From: Peptostreptococcaceae bacterium
GTDB lineage: Bacteria; Bacillota; Clostridia; Peptostreptococcales; Acidaminobacteraceae
Direction of reading: 5' to 3'
Assembly (NCBI GenBank): GCA_027064135.1
Contig: JAMOQG010000143.1
Coordinates: 1 to 64,000 of the forward strand
Length of the DNA: 64,000 nt
A program made the translations under genes and the position numbers. Of this stretch, positions 20,749 through 30,095 are shown one piece after another (positions within the stretch are counted from its first letter, which is position 1; the number at the start of each line of letters is the position of its first letter). The notes beneath the pieces were generated by a model. It saw only the letters and a program-made list of their open reading frames with translations, ran no database searches and was not told the origin of the DNA.

Positions 20749-22290
20749 TTATGCTAATTCTTTAAAGACTTTATTTATTCCTCTTACAATATCACCTGCT
20801 ACCAATCCATATTCTCCAAACTTATCAGCCATTAAGTCACCAGTATACCCATGTATATAAACACCCAAGATAGCAGCATTTTCCGGCTCAACTCCTTGAG
20901 CCACCAAAGATGTAATGATACCAGTAAGCACATCACCACTTCCAGCTGTCGCCATACCCGAATTGCCATTCATATTAATATAAATTTCTCCATTTGGAAA
21001 ACCCACAACAGTTCTTGCGCTTTTTAATACTAAAACCACATTATATTCTTTAGAAAAATTTCTAACAATTTCAATTATATTTTTATTTATTTCTTCAATT
21101 GAAACATCAATTAATTTTGACATTTCAGCAATATGAGGAGTTAAAATGATTTTAGCTTTTTTATTTTTAATAATTTCTATATCTTTTGAAAGTGCATTTA
21201 ATCCATCAGCATCAATAATAACTGGTTTCTCAGATTCAAATATAATTCTTTTTACAATTTCAAAAAGTTCATTTGAATTTCCACACCCTGGCCCTATTGC
21301 AACAACATCTGACTTTTCAATTCCATTTATAATACTTGCAATACTACTTATTCCAATTACACCTTTTCTTGTTTCTTTTAAAGGAAATGTAATTGCCTCT
21401 GCTAAATTAGATGAAATAATCGAATCAATACTTTCAGGTACAAATAATTCAATAAGTCCAACTCCAGATCTTAATGCCGATCTACATGTTAATATAGCAG
21501 CACCTGTATATCCAAGCGAACCTGCAATAATTGCAGCACGTCCGTAGCTTCCTTTATGTGAGTTTTTCAATCTAACCGGTAAAAGTTTCTTAACATCACA
21601 TTCTTTAATCAAATTAATTTTCACATGAAGTTTATCTACAATTTTCCAACTAATGCCTGTATTTCCAATAATCAATTCGCCATTATAATCCGCTCCCGGA
21701 AATAATACATTTCCTAATTTAGGAAGCATTAACGATATTGTTTTATTCGCTTTAATAGCAACACTTCTTACTTCGCCTGTATTCCCATCAACACCAGTTG
21801 GTATATCAATAGAAATTTTAGTATTTGAAAATTCATTAATTGCTTCAACAACCATTTTTAAATTGTCTTTTATTTCATCCTTAATACCTATGCCTAAAAT
21901 TGCATCAATTAACAAATCATCTTTATTTACTATATTTTTTAATTTATTAATACCACCTATATCATTAATATTGTTAATTTTAATATTTAATTTTTTTAAT
22001 ATTTCTAAGTTTATTAATGCATCTCCAGTAATTTTTTTAGGATCTCCAACAATTATCATTTCAATTTTAAAATCATTATTATATAACTGTCTTCCTAATG
22101 CAAAACCGTCTCCACCATTATTCCCTATTCCACACAATATTACAACACGGTTAAACTCGTTTTCTATTTTAATAATTTCATCATAAACACTTCTAGCAGC
22201 ATTTTCCATTAATACGACACTTGAAATTCCATAATCATTAATAGCAATTTCATCTAACTTTCTTATTTCATCACTTGAAACAACTTTCAT
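20749..22290 (-). CDS. Bifunctional NAD(P)H-hydrate epimerase / ADP-dependent dehydratase
   Basis: GIGNNGGDGFALGR (NnrE) and GSGDVLTGII (NnrD). Confidence 0.94.
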   Translation of the reverse strand: MKVVSSDEIRKLDEIAINDYGISSVVLMENAARSVYDEIIKIENEFNRVVILCGIGNNGGDGFALGRQLYNNDFKIEMIIVGDPKKITGDALINLEILKKLNIKINNINDIGGINKLKNIVNKDDLLIDAILGIGIKDEIKDNLKMVVEAINEFSNTKISIDIPTGVDGNTGEVRSVAIKANKTISLMLPKLGNVLFPGADYNGELIIGNTGISWKIVDKLHVKINLIKECDVKKLLPVRLKNSHKGSYGRAAIIAGSLGYTGAAILTCRSALRSGVGLIELFVPESIDSIISSNLAEAITFPLKETRKGVIGISSIASIINGIEKSDVVAIGPGCGNSNELFEIVKRIIFESEKPVIIDADGLNALSKDIEIIKNKKAKIILTPHIAEMSKLIDVSIEEINKNIIEIVRNFSKEYNVVLVLKSARTVVGFPNGEIYINMNGNSGMATAGSGDVLTGIITSLVAQGVEPENAAILGVYIHGYTGDLMADKFGEYGLVAGDIVRGINKVFKELA

Positions 22291-22299
22291 ATAAAACCC

Positions 22300-22665
22300 C
22301 TATTCAATCATGCAATTTGCAATTGCATGTTCTTTATTATGCGATATTGAAATCTGTATGTTTTTACAATCCATCTCATTATATATTTTTTTCGCCATAC
22401 CACTTAAAACAACATATGGTTTTCCATCTTCATTTCTCAATATTTCAATATCCTTCCAACTAAAAATCATTCCCGTTCCCAATGCTTTTGAAACCGCCTC
22501 TTTAGCAGCAAAATTTCCCGCAATAGATTCCACTCTGTAATTTCTAGATCTAAAAAGGATTTCTTCTTTCTTAGTAAATAGCCTTTCAATAAAAGACTCT
22601 CTTTTTTCTAAAGCTTTTTTTATTCTTTCAATTTCAATAATATCTGTCCCAACACCTTTTATCAT
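22300..22665 (-). CDS. acpS: Holo-ACP synthase
   Basis: GVGTDIIEIERIKKAL, FAAKEAVSKALGTG. Confidence 0.94.
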   Translation of the reverse strand: MIKGVGTDIIEIERIKKALEKRESFIERLFTKKEEILFRSRNYRVESIAGNFAAKEAVSKALGTGMIFSWKDIEILRNEDGKPYVVLSGMAKKIYNEMDCKNIQISISHNKEHAIANCMIE

Positions 22666-23621
22666 TATTTATAAACCAAATTAATTGGTTCGCCTCCTTC
22701 AAGAATTCTAATTATATTTTTTGCAGCAATAGATGCCATCATTTCTCTTGTCTCTTTAGAAGCACTTCCAATATGAGGCAAAAGAACAACATTATTTAAC
22801 TTAAAAAATCTGCTATTTACATTAGGTTCATCTTCAAAAACATCTAATCCTGCCCCATAAATTCTTTTATTTTCAAGAGCTTCTATTAAATCATCTTCTT
22901 TTATAACACTTCCTCTTGAAGTATTTATAAGAATTGAATCTTCTTTCATAAGATTAATTTCTTTTTTAGTAATCATATATCTTGTTTCCTCAGTAAGAGG
23001 AACATGAATTGTTACAACATCACTTCTTTTTAATAAATCATCTATTTCACAATATTCAGCATTAAAACTTTTCTCAAAACATAAATCGCGATTTCTATTA
23101 TTATAAAGTATTTTCATATGAAAGCCTCTAAGTTTTTCAGCAAATCTATGTCCAATTCTTCCCGCTCCAATTATTCCTAGCGTTTTATTATATATGTCTT
23201 TGCCCAATAAAAGTTTTGGTGAAAATCCTTCCCAATTTCCATCTCTTACAAATCTATCCGCTTCAACGATTCTTCTTGAAACAGCAAACAATAAAGATAT
23301 TGCAGTTTCAGCAGTAGTATCACTTAATACACCTGGAGTATTTGTAACAATTATATTTTTTTCTTTAATATAATCAATATCAAAATTATTAAACCCAACT
23401 GCATAATTTGCAAATATTTTTGTTTTAGTACATTTTGATAATGTATCCTTATCAAATATATTGGTAAGTGATGATAAAATCGCATCATATTCACATCCAA
23501 TCTTAATCAAATCTTCTTTTGATAAAAATTTATTATCTGTATTTACAACAACTTCAAATTGCTTTTTCAGTAATTCTTCAGCAATATCCGGGATATCAGT
23601 TGTAATATATACTTTTTTCAT
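22665..23621 (-). CDS. D-isomer-specific 2-hydroxyacid dehydrogenase (glyoxylate/hydroxypyruvate reductase-like)
   Basis: GIIGAGRIGHRFAEK, NTSRGSVIKEDDLIEAL, LLPHIGSA. Confidence 0.9.
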   Translation of the reverse strand: MKKVYITTDIPDIAEELLKKQFEVVVNTDNKFLSKEDLIKIGCEYDAILSSLTNIFDKDTLSKCTKTKIFANYAVGFNNFDIDYIKEKNIIVTNTPGVLSDTTAETAISLLFAVSRRIVEADRFVRDGNWEGFSPKLLLGKDIYNKTLGIIGAGRIGHRFAEKLRGFHMKILYNNRNRDLCFEKSFNAEYCEIDDLLKRSDVVTIHVPLTEETRYMITKKEINLMKEDSILINTSRGSVIKEDDLIEALENKRIYGAGLDVFEDEPNVNSRFFKLNNVVLLPHIGSASKETREMMASIAAKNIIRILEGGEPINLVYK

Positions 23622-23716
23622 AAGTCACCAATCCTTTATATATATTATATTATATTATATAATAATTAACACACTGTATTCAAATATAAATAAATATTAT
23701 TTATTTTAAAATAGAT

Positions 23717-23740
23717 ACCCATCCGGATATCTATTCAATC
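23717..23740 (-). terminator. Terminator of alpha-glucosidase gene
   Basis: AATAGATAtCC / GGgTATCTATT hairpin on the minus strand just after the stop. Confidence 0.6.
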
Positions 23741-25411
23741 TTATTTTATGAAAATTATTCCTTCATAAGGTTTTAATAAAATTTCATTATTAATAATTTC
23801 ATTTTTACTATAATTTGATATTAAAATGTTATACTCATTTAAATTTTCAAATTCTTTATTAATTGCTCTATCACTAAAATTCAGAACTATTAAAAACTCA
23901 TTTTCATTTCCTACTCTTTTATATGAAAATATGTTTTCATCATCAATATCAATTGGTAAAAAATCATTATATACAAGTCCTAAATTATCTTTTCTAATAT
24001 TTATCATTTCTTTATAAAAACTTAACACAGAATTTTTATCGTTAGTCTGTGCTTCTACATTTATTTCAGAATAATTAGGATTAACATTTATCCAAGGCTT
24101 TCTATTAGTAAACCCTGCAAATTCATTAGCATTCCATTGCATTGGAGTTCGCGAATTATCTCTACCTATTTTTTTAATAGCATTAAAGAATTCATCATAA
24201 TCAAGTTTTTTTTCTTTAACAACTTTATATCTATTAAATACTTCTATATCTCTACACTCTTCAATAGTTTTAAAAGGATAATTTGTCATTCCAATTTCAT
24301 CACCCTGATATATATATGGCGTACCTTTCATTGAAAGCGAACACATACATAAAAGTTTTGCAGATTCATTTAAATATTCTTTATCATTACCAAATCTAGA
24401 AACTGATCTTGGTTGATCATGATTCATAAAATAAATACTATTCCAACCTTGTTTATTTAAATCCACTTGCCATTTAAATAAATTTTTCTTTAATTTCATA
24501 AAATCCATTTCTTTTGTAGACCATTTTCCCTTTTCACCATAATCTAAACCCACATGTTCAAACTGAAAAACCATGCTTAGTTCATTTCTAGTTTCATCCG
24601 AGTAATCTATTGCATCATTAGTAGAAACTCCTGGTGTCTCACCGACAGTCATAATATCATATTTTGATAATACCTCTTTATTCATTTCTTTTAAAAACTC
24701 ATGAACTCTAGGACCATTTAAATAATAAGGGCTTCCATCGCCAAGTCCTGTATCTCTTTTTACAAAACCATCCATATAGCTTTGGTTCTTACTTATCATA
24801 TTTATAACATCCATTCTAAAACCATCAATACCTTTATCAAGCCAAAATTTGATTAAATCATAAATTTCATATCTTAGATCTTTATTTTCCCAATTTAAAT
24901 CTGGTTGCTCTTTAGTAAATAAATGTAAATAATACTCATTTGTATTTTCGTCTAATTCCCATACAGATCCGCTAAAAAAGGATTCCCAATTGTTTGGAGG
25001 ATTCCCATTATTTCCTTCTTTCCAAATATAATAATCTCTATATTTATTATCTTTTGATTTTTTAGATTCTAAAAACCATTTATGTTCAAATGATGAATGA
25101 TTTACAACTAAATCCATAATTAATTTAATATTTCTTTTATGCAATTCATCAAGTAACTTTTCCCAATCCTCAAGTGATCCAAAATCATCCATTATATCTT
25201 TATAATCACTAATATCGTAACCATTATCATAATTAGGAGATTTATACACTGGATTTAACCAAATTGCATTGACACCCAAAGATTCAATATAATCTATTTT
25301 TTCTATAATACCTTTCAAATCACCGATTCCATCACCATTTGAATCTTTAAAACTTCTAGGATATATTTGATATACGATAGCTTCTTTCCACCATTTCTTT
25401 TTCATATTCAC
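23741..25411 (-). CDS. GH13 alpha-glucosidase / oligo-1,6-glucosidase
   Basis: WWKEAIVYQIYPRSFKDSNGDGIGDLKGI, GFRMDVINMI, FMNHDQPR. Confidence 0.93.
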   Translation of the reverse strand: MNMKKKWWKEAIVYQIYPRSFKDSNGDGIGDLKGIIEKIDYIESLGVNAIWLNPVYKSPNYDNGYDISDYKDIMDDFGSLEDWEKLLDELHKRNIKLIMDLVVNHSSFEHKWFLESKKSKDNKYRDYYIWKEGNNGNPPNNWESFFSGSVWELDENTNEYYLHLFTKEQPDLNWENKDLRYEIYDLIKFWLDKGIDGFRMDVINMISKNQSYMDGFVKRDTGLGDGSPYYLNGPRVHEFLKEMNKEVLSKYDIMTVGETPGVSTNDAIDYSDETRNELSMVFQFEHVGLDYGEKGKWSTKEMDFMKLKKNLFKWQVDLNKQGWNSIYFMNHDQPRSVSRFGNDKEYLNESAKLLCMCSLSMKGTPYIYQGDEIGMTNYPFKTIEECRDIEVFNRYKVVKEKKLDYDEFFNAIKKIGRDNSRTPMQWNANEFAGFTNRKPWINVNPNYSEINVEAQTNDKNSVLSFYKEMINIRKDNLGLVYNDFLPIDIDDENIFSYKRVGNENEFLIVLNFSDRAINKEFENLNEYNILISNYSKNEIINNEILLKPYEGIIFIK

Positions 25412-25451
25412 TCCTTATCTATTTTAATAAAAGTATATCATAAATAAGCAC

Positions 25452-25605
25452 AAAAAAATAAGTGATTATTATATATAATAATCACTTATTCAATCCGAAT
25501 ATCTTTATTCAAATATATTCTACACTTATAACGGGGGGGAATAAATGTATGTAAACAGTTTTAACACTGTTTATAACTTGTTTTATTGGTTTGTTTCTTG
25601 CCAAC
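25452..25605 (-). ncRNA. Candidate small RNA, about 150 nt, C-rich
   Basis: Promoter TTGACG-17-TAATAT with extended TGg at 25612-25640; internal hairpin TAAACAG..CTGTTTA; C7 tract (25533-25539); terminator 25457-25490; no convincing ORF. Confidence 0.5.
25457..25490 (-). terminator. 34-bp perfect palindrome terminator
   Basis: AATAAGTGATTATTATATATAATAATCACTTATT, T-run on the minus-strand side. Confidence 0.85.
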
Positions 25606-25611
25606 TTAGAT

Positions 25612-25640
25612 ATATTACCACTAATAAAAACATACGTCAA
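25612..25640 (-). promoter_or_regulatory. Sigma-A promoter just after psuG stop
   Basis: TTGACG - 17 bp - TAATAT preceded by TGg. Confidence 0.65.
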
Positions 25641-25674
25641 GCCTTTTTCAAAATATTTTTTCGTTTTTTTTACT

Positions 25675-26589
25675 TTATAGTTTTCTATATTCAACAGCAA
25701 TTTTTGCTCCAACCATTGCGTTATTATATACTAATTTAATATTAGATTCTAAACTTTTACCTTCAGTTAAATCTTTTACTTTACCAAGTAAATAAGGAGT
25801 TATATTTTTCCCTTTAATACCTAATTTTCCTGCTTCAAAAAGCGCATCATTTATTGCATTAGTTATTTCTTCATGATTCATCGCATCCTCTTCCTTAATA
25901 GGATTCGCAATAATCATACCACCTTTTAAGTCCATTCCCCATTTAGTTTTTAATGCTTCTGCTATTTCTTTTGGATTTTCAGCTTTATAATCAACAGAAA
26001 AGCCACTTCTTCTACTATAAAAAGCGGGCATTTCTTTAGTTTTATATCCAACTACAGGTACACCATTTGTTTCTAAATATTCTAAAGTAAGTCCAATATC
26101 TAAAATTGATTTAACACCTGCACATACTACAGCAACATCAGTTTTTGAAAGTTCCTGTAAATCTGCTGAAATATCAAATGATTCAGAAGCGCCTCTATGA
26201 ACACCACCTATTCCACCAGTAACAAATACTTTTATACCTGCAAGATTAGCTATTATCATAGTTGAAGCTACAGTTGTTGCACCATCTAATTTTTTTGAAA
26301 CTATAAAAGGAATATCTCTTCTTGAAGCTTTTACAATACCTTTTTCTTTTCCAAAATACTCTAATTCTTCATCTGTCAAACCTGCTTTAAGACGGCCGTT
26401 AATTATAGCTATAGTCGCAGGAATAGCACCATTCTCTCTTACTATTTCTTCAACTCTTCTTGCCGTTTCAACATTTTGGGGATATGGCATACCATGTGAA
26501 ATTATAGTAGATTCTAATGCTACTACTGGCCTTCCTTCATCAAGCGCTTTTTTTACTTCAGGGTTAATATCTAAATATTTTTCATACAT
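25675..26589 (-). CDS. psuG: Pseudouridine-5'-phosphate glycosidase
   Basis: [37 protein letters not shown]-like motif. Confidence 0.94.
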   Translation of the reverse strand: MYEKYLDINPEVKKALDEGRPVVALESTIISHGMPYPQNVETARRVEEIVRENGAIPATIAIINGRLKAGLTDEELEYFGKEKGIVKASRRDIPFIVSKKLDGATTVASTMIIANLAGIKVFVTGGIGGVHRGASESFDISADLQELSKTDVAVVCAGVKSILDIGLTLEYLETNGVPVVGYKTKEMPAFYSRRSGFSVDYKAENPKEIAEALKTKWGMDLKGGMIIANPIKEEDAMNHEEITNAINDALFEAGKLGIKGKNITPYLLGKVKDLTEGKSLESNIKLVYNNAMVGAKIAVEYRKL

Positions 26590-27677
26590 TTTTTTTGCTC
26601 CTTTACACTTTCTAAAATTCTTTTTTCAGAAATTAAATCACTAATTGTTTTTTCACTTTCTAAAGCAAACTTCGACATTTCCATCGAAATGTTAATTGCT
26701 TTGTCTAATTCAATATCCTTCATATATGAATAAACAAGTCCAGCCATAAAAGCATCACCTGCACCAGTTGAATTAACGATATCTATTTTTTTAGTTTTCT
26801 TATTAAAAACACCTTTATAATTCCCATAATGAATATTTTTTGACCCATTTGAAATTATAACTTGTTTTACTCCTAATTTTAAAAATTTTTCTACAGCATT
26901 TTTCATATCACTATCATCATTAATTTCAATATTAAGAAGTTTTTCAGCTTCAATTTTATTTGGTTTTAATGTATATATTTTATTTAAATGCTTTTTTATT
27001 TTAATCGCTTTCACTGTGGAAACAGTATCAACAAATATCTTTTTATCTGAAAAAACATTAAAAATATAATCTATTACATGCTCATCCATATTTGTATCTA
27101 TTACCAAAGCTTTAGCTCTTAAAATAAGCTCTTTATGATTCTCAAGATATTCTATAGATATTTCACTGCTTATAACCATATCAGAAATCGCAAGCTTCAT
27201 ATCGCCATCATTGTCCATTACCGATAAATATGTAGACGTTGGATTATTGTGTGAAACATATACACTATCCATATCAATACCAATTATTCTTGATTCATCT
27301 ATTATTTTTTCCCCATAAATATCTCTTCCAACTACAGATAAAAGTTTTGTATTTATATTTACTCTAGCTAAATTCTCTGCAATATTTCTTCCAACTCCAC
27401 CCAATGAAATTTTCAAACTTCCAGGATTTGAGTCATTTAAAATTATACGTTCATCAGAGAAACCTGTAAGATCGATATTTGAGCCCCCTATTACTATTAC
27501 ATAATCATTTTGATTTAAAATATAACATTTTCCTTTTACTTTACCTTTTTTAATCAAATTTGCAATATGAACTCCAACAGAAGACCTTTTTATTCCAACT
27601 TTTTCTGCAATCTCTTTTTGACTTATAAACGGATTATTTTTTATTAAATTATAAATTTCTATTTCTCTTTTCGTCAT
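26571..27677 (-). CDS. PfkB-family (pseudouridine) kinase with N-terminal wHTH
   Basis: N-terminal helix-turn-helix, PfkB motifs [13 protein letters not shown] and [13 protein letters not shown]; overlaps psuG. Confidence 0.88.
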   Translation of the reverse strand: MTKREIEIYNLIKNNPFISQKEIAEKVGIKRSSVGVHIANLIKKGKVKGKCYILNQNDYVIVIGGSNIDLTGFSDERIILNDSNPGSLKISLGGVGRNIAENLARVNINTKLLSVVGRDIYGEKIIDESRIIGIDMDSVYVSHNNPTSTYLSVMDNDGDMKLAISDMVISSEISIEYLENHKELILRAKALVIDTNMDEHVIDYIFNVFSDKKIFVDTVSTVKAIKIKKHLNKIYTLKPNKIEAEKLLNIEINDDSDMKNAVEKFLKLGVKQVIISNGSKNIHYGNYKGVFNKKTKKIDIVNSTGAGDAFMAGLVYSYMKDIELDKAINISMEMSKFALESEKTISDLISEKRILESVKEQKKCMKNI

Positions 27678-27715
27678 CTCACCACCACTTTTGCTTACTC
27701 TTTAAGCATATGTTT

Positions 27716-27744
27716 ATATTACAACTATTGCTCATATTTGTCAA
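27716..27744 (-). promoter_or_regulatory. Promoter of psuK-psuG
   Basis: TTGACA - 17 bp - TAATAT; downstream dyad GCTTA-aagag-TAAGC. Confidence 0.75.
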
Positions 27745-27788
27745 CAAAAAAGAAACTCTTTACTAAAGAATTTCTTTTAAATTTACAT

Positions 27789-28559
27789 TTATATTTTCAT
27801 CTTATTTTTCTCATTATTCACAATATAAAACTCATCATTTAAATAATTTGTTTTTTTATAATTAATTTTTTTATCATTTAATAGCTTTAATACTCCACCA
27901 GCTTCTTCAATAATAATTTGCATAGCTGCAGTATCCCATATACATGTTGGTCCAAAACGATAATAAACATCTTGTTCACCAGCTGCAATTCTACAACCTT
28001 TAAGCGAACTACCTAATCTATCAACTTTGATAATATTTTCTTTATTGTCTTCTAAGAGGTTAATACTTCTTTCACTTTGATGAGATCTACTAATAAGTAC
28101 ATTTACTTTTCCAACTCTATTAGAAACGTTTATTTTTTTCAAAATCCCATCTTTCTCTAAAAACGCACCTTCATCTTTTATAGCATAGTACATTTCCTTT
28201 AAAACAGGAGCATAAACAACACCTAATACCAATTCATCATTTTTTAACATTGCAATATTTACCGTAAATTCACCATTTTTCTTAACAAATTCCTTTGTTC
28301 CATCAATTGGGTCTATAATAAAACAAACATTTTTATCACAAAATTGTTTATGTTTTACACTTTCTTCAGAAACTAATAAATAATCAAATTCATTTTTTAA
28401 TCCTGTTATTATTATTTTATTTGCTTCTATATCAGCTATTGTAATAGGAGATTTATCTTTCTTTCTCATAACTTCAAAATCAGTATTATATATCTCTAAA
28501 ATTTTTTCACTCGCTTCAAGTACAACCTCTTTACAAATTTTCAATTCTTTTTCATACAT
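27789..28559 (-). CDS. cysQ: Inositol monophosphatase-family 3'(2'),5'-bisphosphate nucleotidase CysQ
   Basis: IDPIDGTKEFVKKNGEFTVNIA, WDTAAMQIIIEEAGG. Confidence 0.85.
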   Translation of the reverse strand: MYEKELKICKEVVLEASEKILEIYNTDFEVMRKKDKSPITIADIEANKIIITGLKNEFDYLLVSEESVKHKQFCDKNVCFIIDPIDGTKEFVKKNGEFTVNIAMLKNDELVLGVVYAPVLKEMYYAIKDEGAFLEKDGILKKINVSNRVGKVNVLISRSHQSERSINLLEDNKENIIKVDRLGSSLKGCRIAAGEQDVYYRFGPTCIWDTAAMQIIIEEAGGVLKLLNDKKINYKKTNYLNDEFYIVNNEKNKMKI

Positions 28560-28581
28560 AATACAATCTCCTATTCATATA

Positions 28582-30021
28582 TTATAGATTTAATATTTTT
28601 TCGGAATTATCCTCAAAATATCTAATCTTAAAATTATAAGTTTTTAAATTTGCTTCTAAAATAGCATATTGTTCTCTATCAATCCATTTTACAATTAATT
28701 CATTTTTAGACTCTGAATCAATTATTTCCATTTTACCATCAAATACTTTAAATTCGTTTCTAAATTTCATTAATTTTAATAAACTTTGAACAATAGGTCT
28801 TTTAACTTCATTTTCTATTTCATTTAAACTATAAAAATGTCTATTTATATCTCTACCCATTTTTGTTTTTTCTAATAATTCAATATCATTTTTTCCTGCC
28901 ATTAAACCCACATAATATACTTGAGGTATTCCAGGCGAAAAAAATTGAATGGCTCTAGATAATAAATATGCTTTCTCATTATCACCAAGTGCAGAATAAT
29001 AAGTGCAATTAATTTGATATATATCTAAATTATTATATTTTTCCGAACTATATATTTTCTTAGCACTACCACCATTTGAATATAATGCTTCTTTCGTAAA
29101 TTCCACATCTTTATCACTCATTAAGTCTTTAACATCAACTACCCCAATACCATCATGCGTATCTAATGTAGTAAATTGATTTTTAGGTGCTATTTTCATC
29201 CAGTTAATTAAATTTTCTTTATTATTACTATATAACGCATGTAAAACTAACATAGGGAGTGCAAAATCATATACATAATATCCTTTTTCAGCCAATTTTA
29301 ATTGAATTGAATAATGTTCATGTATCTCTGGTAAAATAATAGCTCCATTATCTTTAGCTATGTTATTGACATACTCAAGTATTTCCCATGTATCCGGTTC
29401 AACAAAAAAACAATTTGTATCAACTTTTTTAGTTACATATGCAAAAGCATCAATTCTAATAATTTTTGCTCCATTTTTGCATAATCCAATTATTGATTCT
29501 TTAATAAATTCTCTTGTTGCCTCTTTTGTAATATCTAAATCAACTTGTTCTTCAGCAAAAGTACACCAAACTTTATCTTTTGATCCATCCTTAAATTCAA
29601 CATTAATATATGGTGCTCTAGGTTTTCTTTTATAAATTAGATCAATTTGCTCTTGAGTCGGTTCACCATTAGGCCAAAATTCACTGTACTTAATAAAATA
29701 ATCATAAAACTCAGATTTATTTTTATTTTTTATAAAATCAGAAAAATATTTTGATGATCTTGAGATATGATTCAACATTATATCATACATTAATATGAAA
29801 TCATCACTTATTCCTAATAAATCGTTCCAATTCCCAAATTTTTTATCAACTTCTTCATATGTTGTTGGTGCAAAACCTCTATCAGCTGATGATGGATAAA
29901 AAGGCAATACATGGACTCCTTTTACTGCATCTTTAAAATAATTTTTAAGTACATAATCAAGTTCATTCAAATTTTTTCCTAAACTATCAGGATAAGTAAT
30001 TAACATAATTTCATTTTTCAT
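28582..30021 (-). CDS. GH13_18 sucrose phosphorylase-like enzyme
   Basis: LITYPDSLGKNL, GVHVLPFYPSSADRGFAP, RIDAFAYVTKK, DTHDGIGVVD. Confidence 0.85.
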   Translation of the reverse strand: MKNEIMLITYPDSLGKNLNELDYVLKNYFKDAVKGVHVLPFYPSSADRGFAPTTYEEVDKKFGNWNDLLGISDDFILMYDIMLNHISRSSKYFSDFIKNKNKSEFYDYFIKYSEFWPNGEPTQEQIDLIYKRKPRAPYINVEFKDGSKDKVWCTFAEEQVDLDITKEATREFIKESIIGLCKNGAKIIRIDAFAYVTKKVDTNCFFVEPDTWEILEYVNNIAKDNGAIILPEIHEHYSIQLKLAEKGYYVYDFALPMLVLHALYSNNKENLINWMKIAPKNQFTTLDTHDGIGVVDVKDLMSDKDVEFTKEALYSNGGSAKKIYSSEKYNNLDIYQINCTYYSALGDNEKAYLLSRAIQFFSPGIPQVYYVGLMAGKNDIELLEKTKMGRDINRHFYSLNEIENEVKRPIVQSLLKLMKFRNEFKVFDGKMEIIDSESKNELIVKWIDREQYAILEANLKTYNFKIRYFEDNSEKILNL

Positions 30022-30034
30022 TTTTTCCTCCTTT

Positions 30035-30048
30035 GTAACCGGTTACAT
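30035..30048. promoter_or_regulatory. Perfect palindromic operator, LacI/CcpA-like
   Basis: TGTAACCGGTTACA immediately 5' of the sucrose phosphorylase SD. Confidence 0.7.
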
Positions 30049-30059
30049 ATTCTTTAAAA

Positions 30060-30086
30060 AATAAGATTCCAAGTAGGAATCTTATT
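30060..30086 (-). terminator. Terminator of pyk operon
   Basis: AATAAGATTCC / AGGAATCTTATT then T6 on minus strand. Confidence 0.88.
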
Positions 30087-30095
30087 CTGTAATTA

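Noticed and set aside
23637-23670. TATATATATTATATTATATTATATAATA repeat
   Set aside because: Simple AT-rich low complexity; probably promoter-region composition.
25509-25739. Small ORFs on both strands (67 aa minus, 64 aa plus) over the psuG 3' end/intergenic region
   Set aside because: Low-complexity aromatic-rich translations; the region is better explained by a promoter, structured RNA and terminator. The plus ORF does have a G-rich upstream stretch, so it is not fully excluded.
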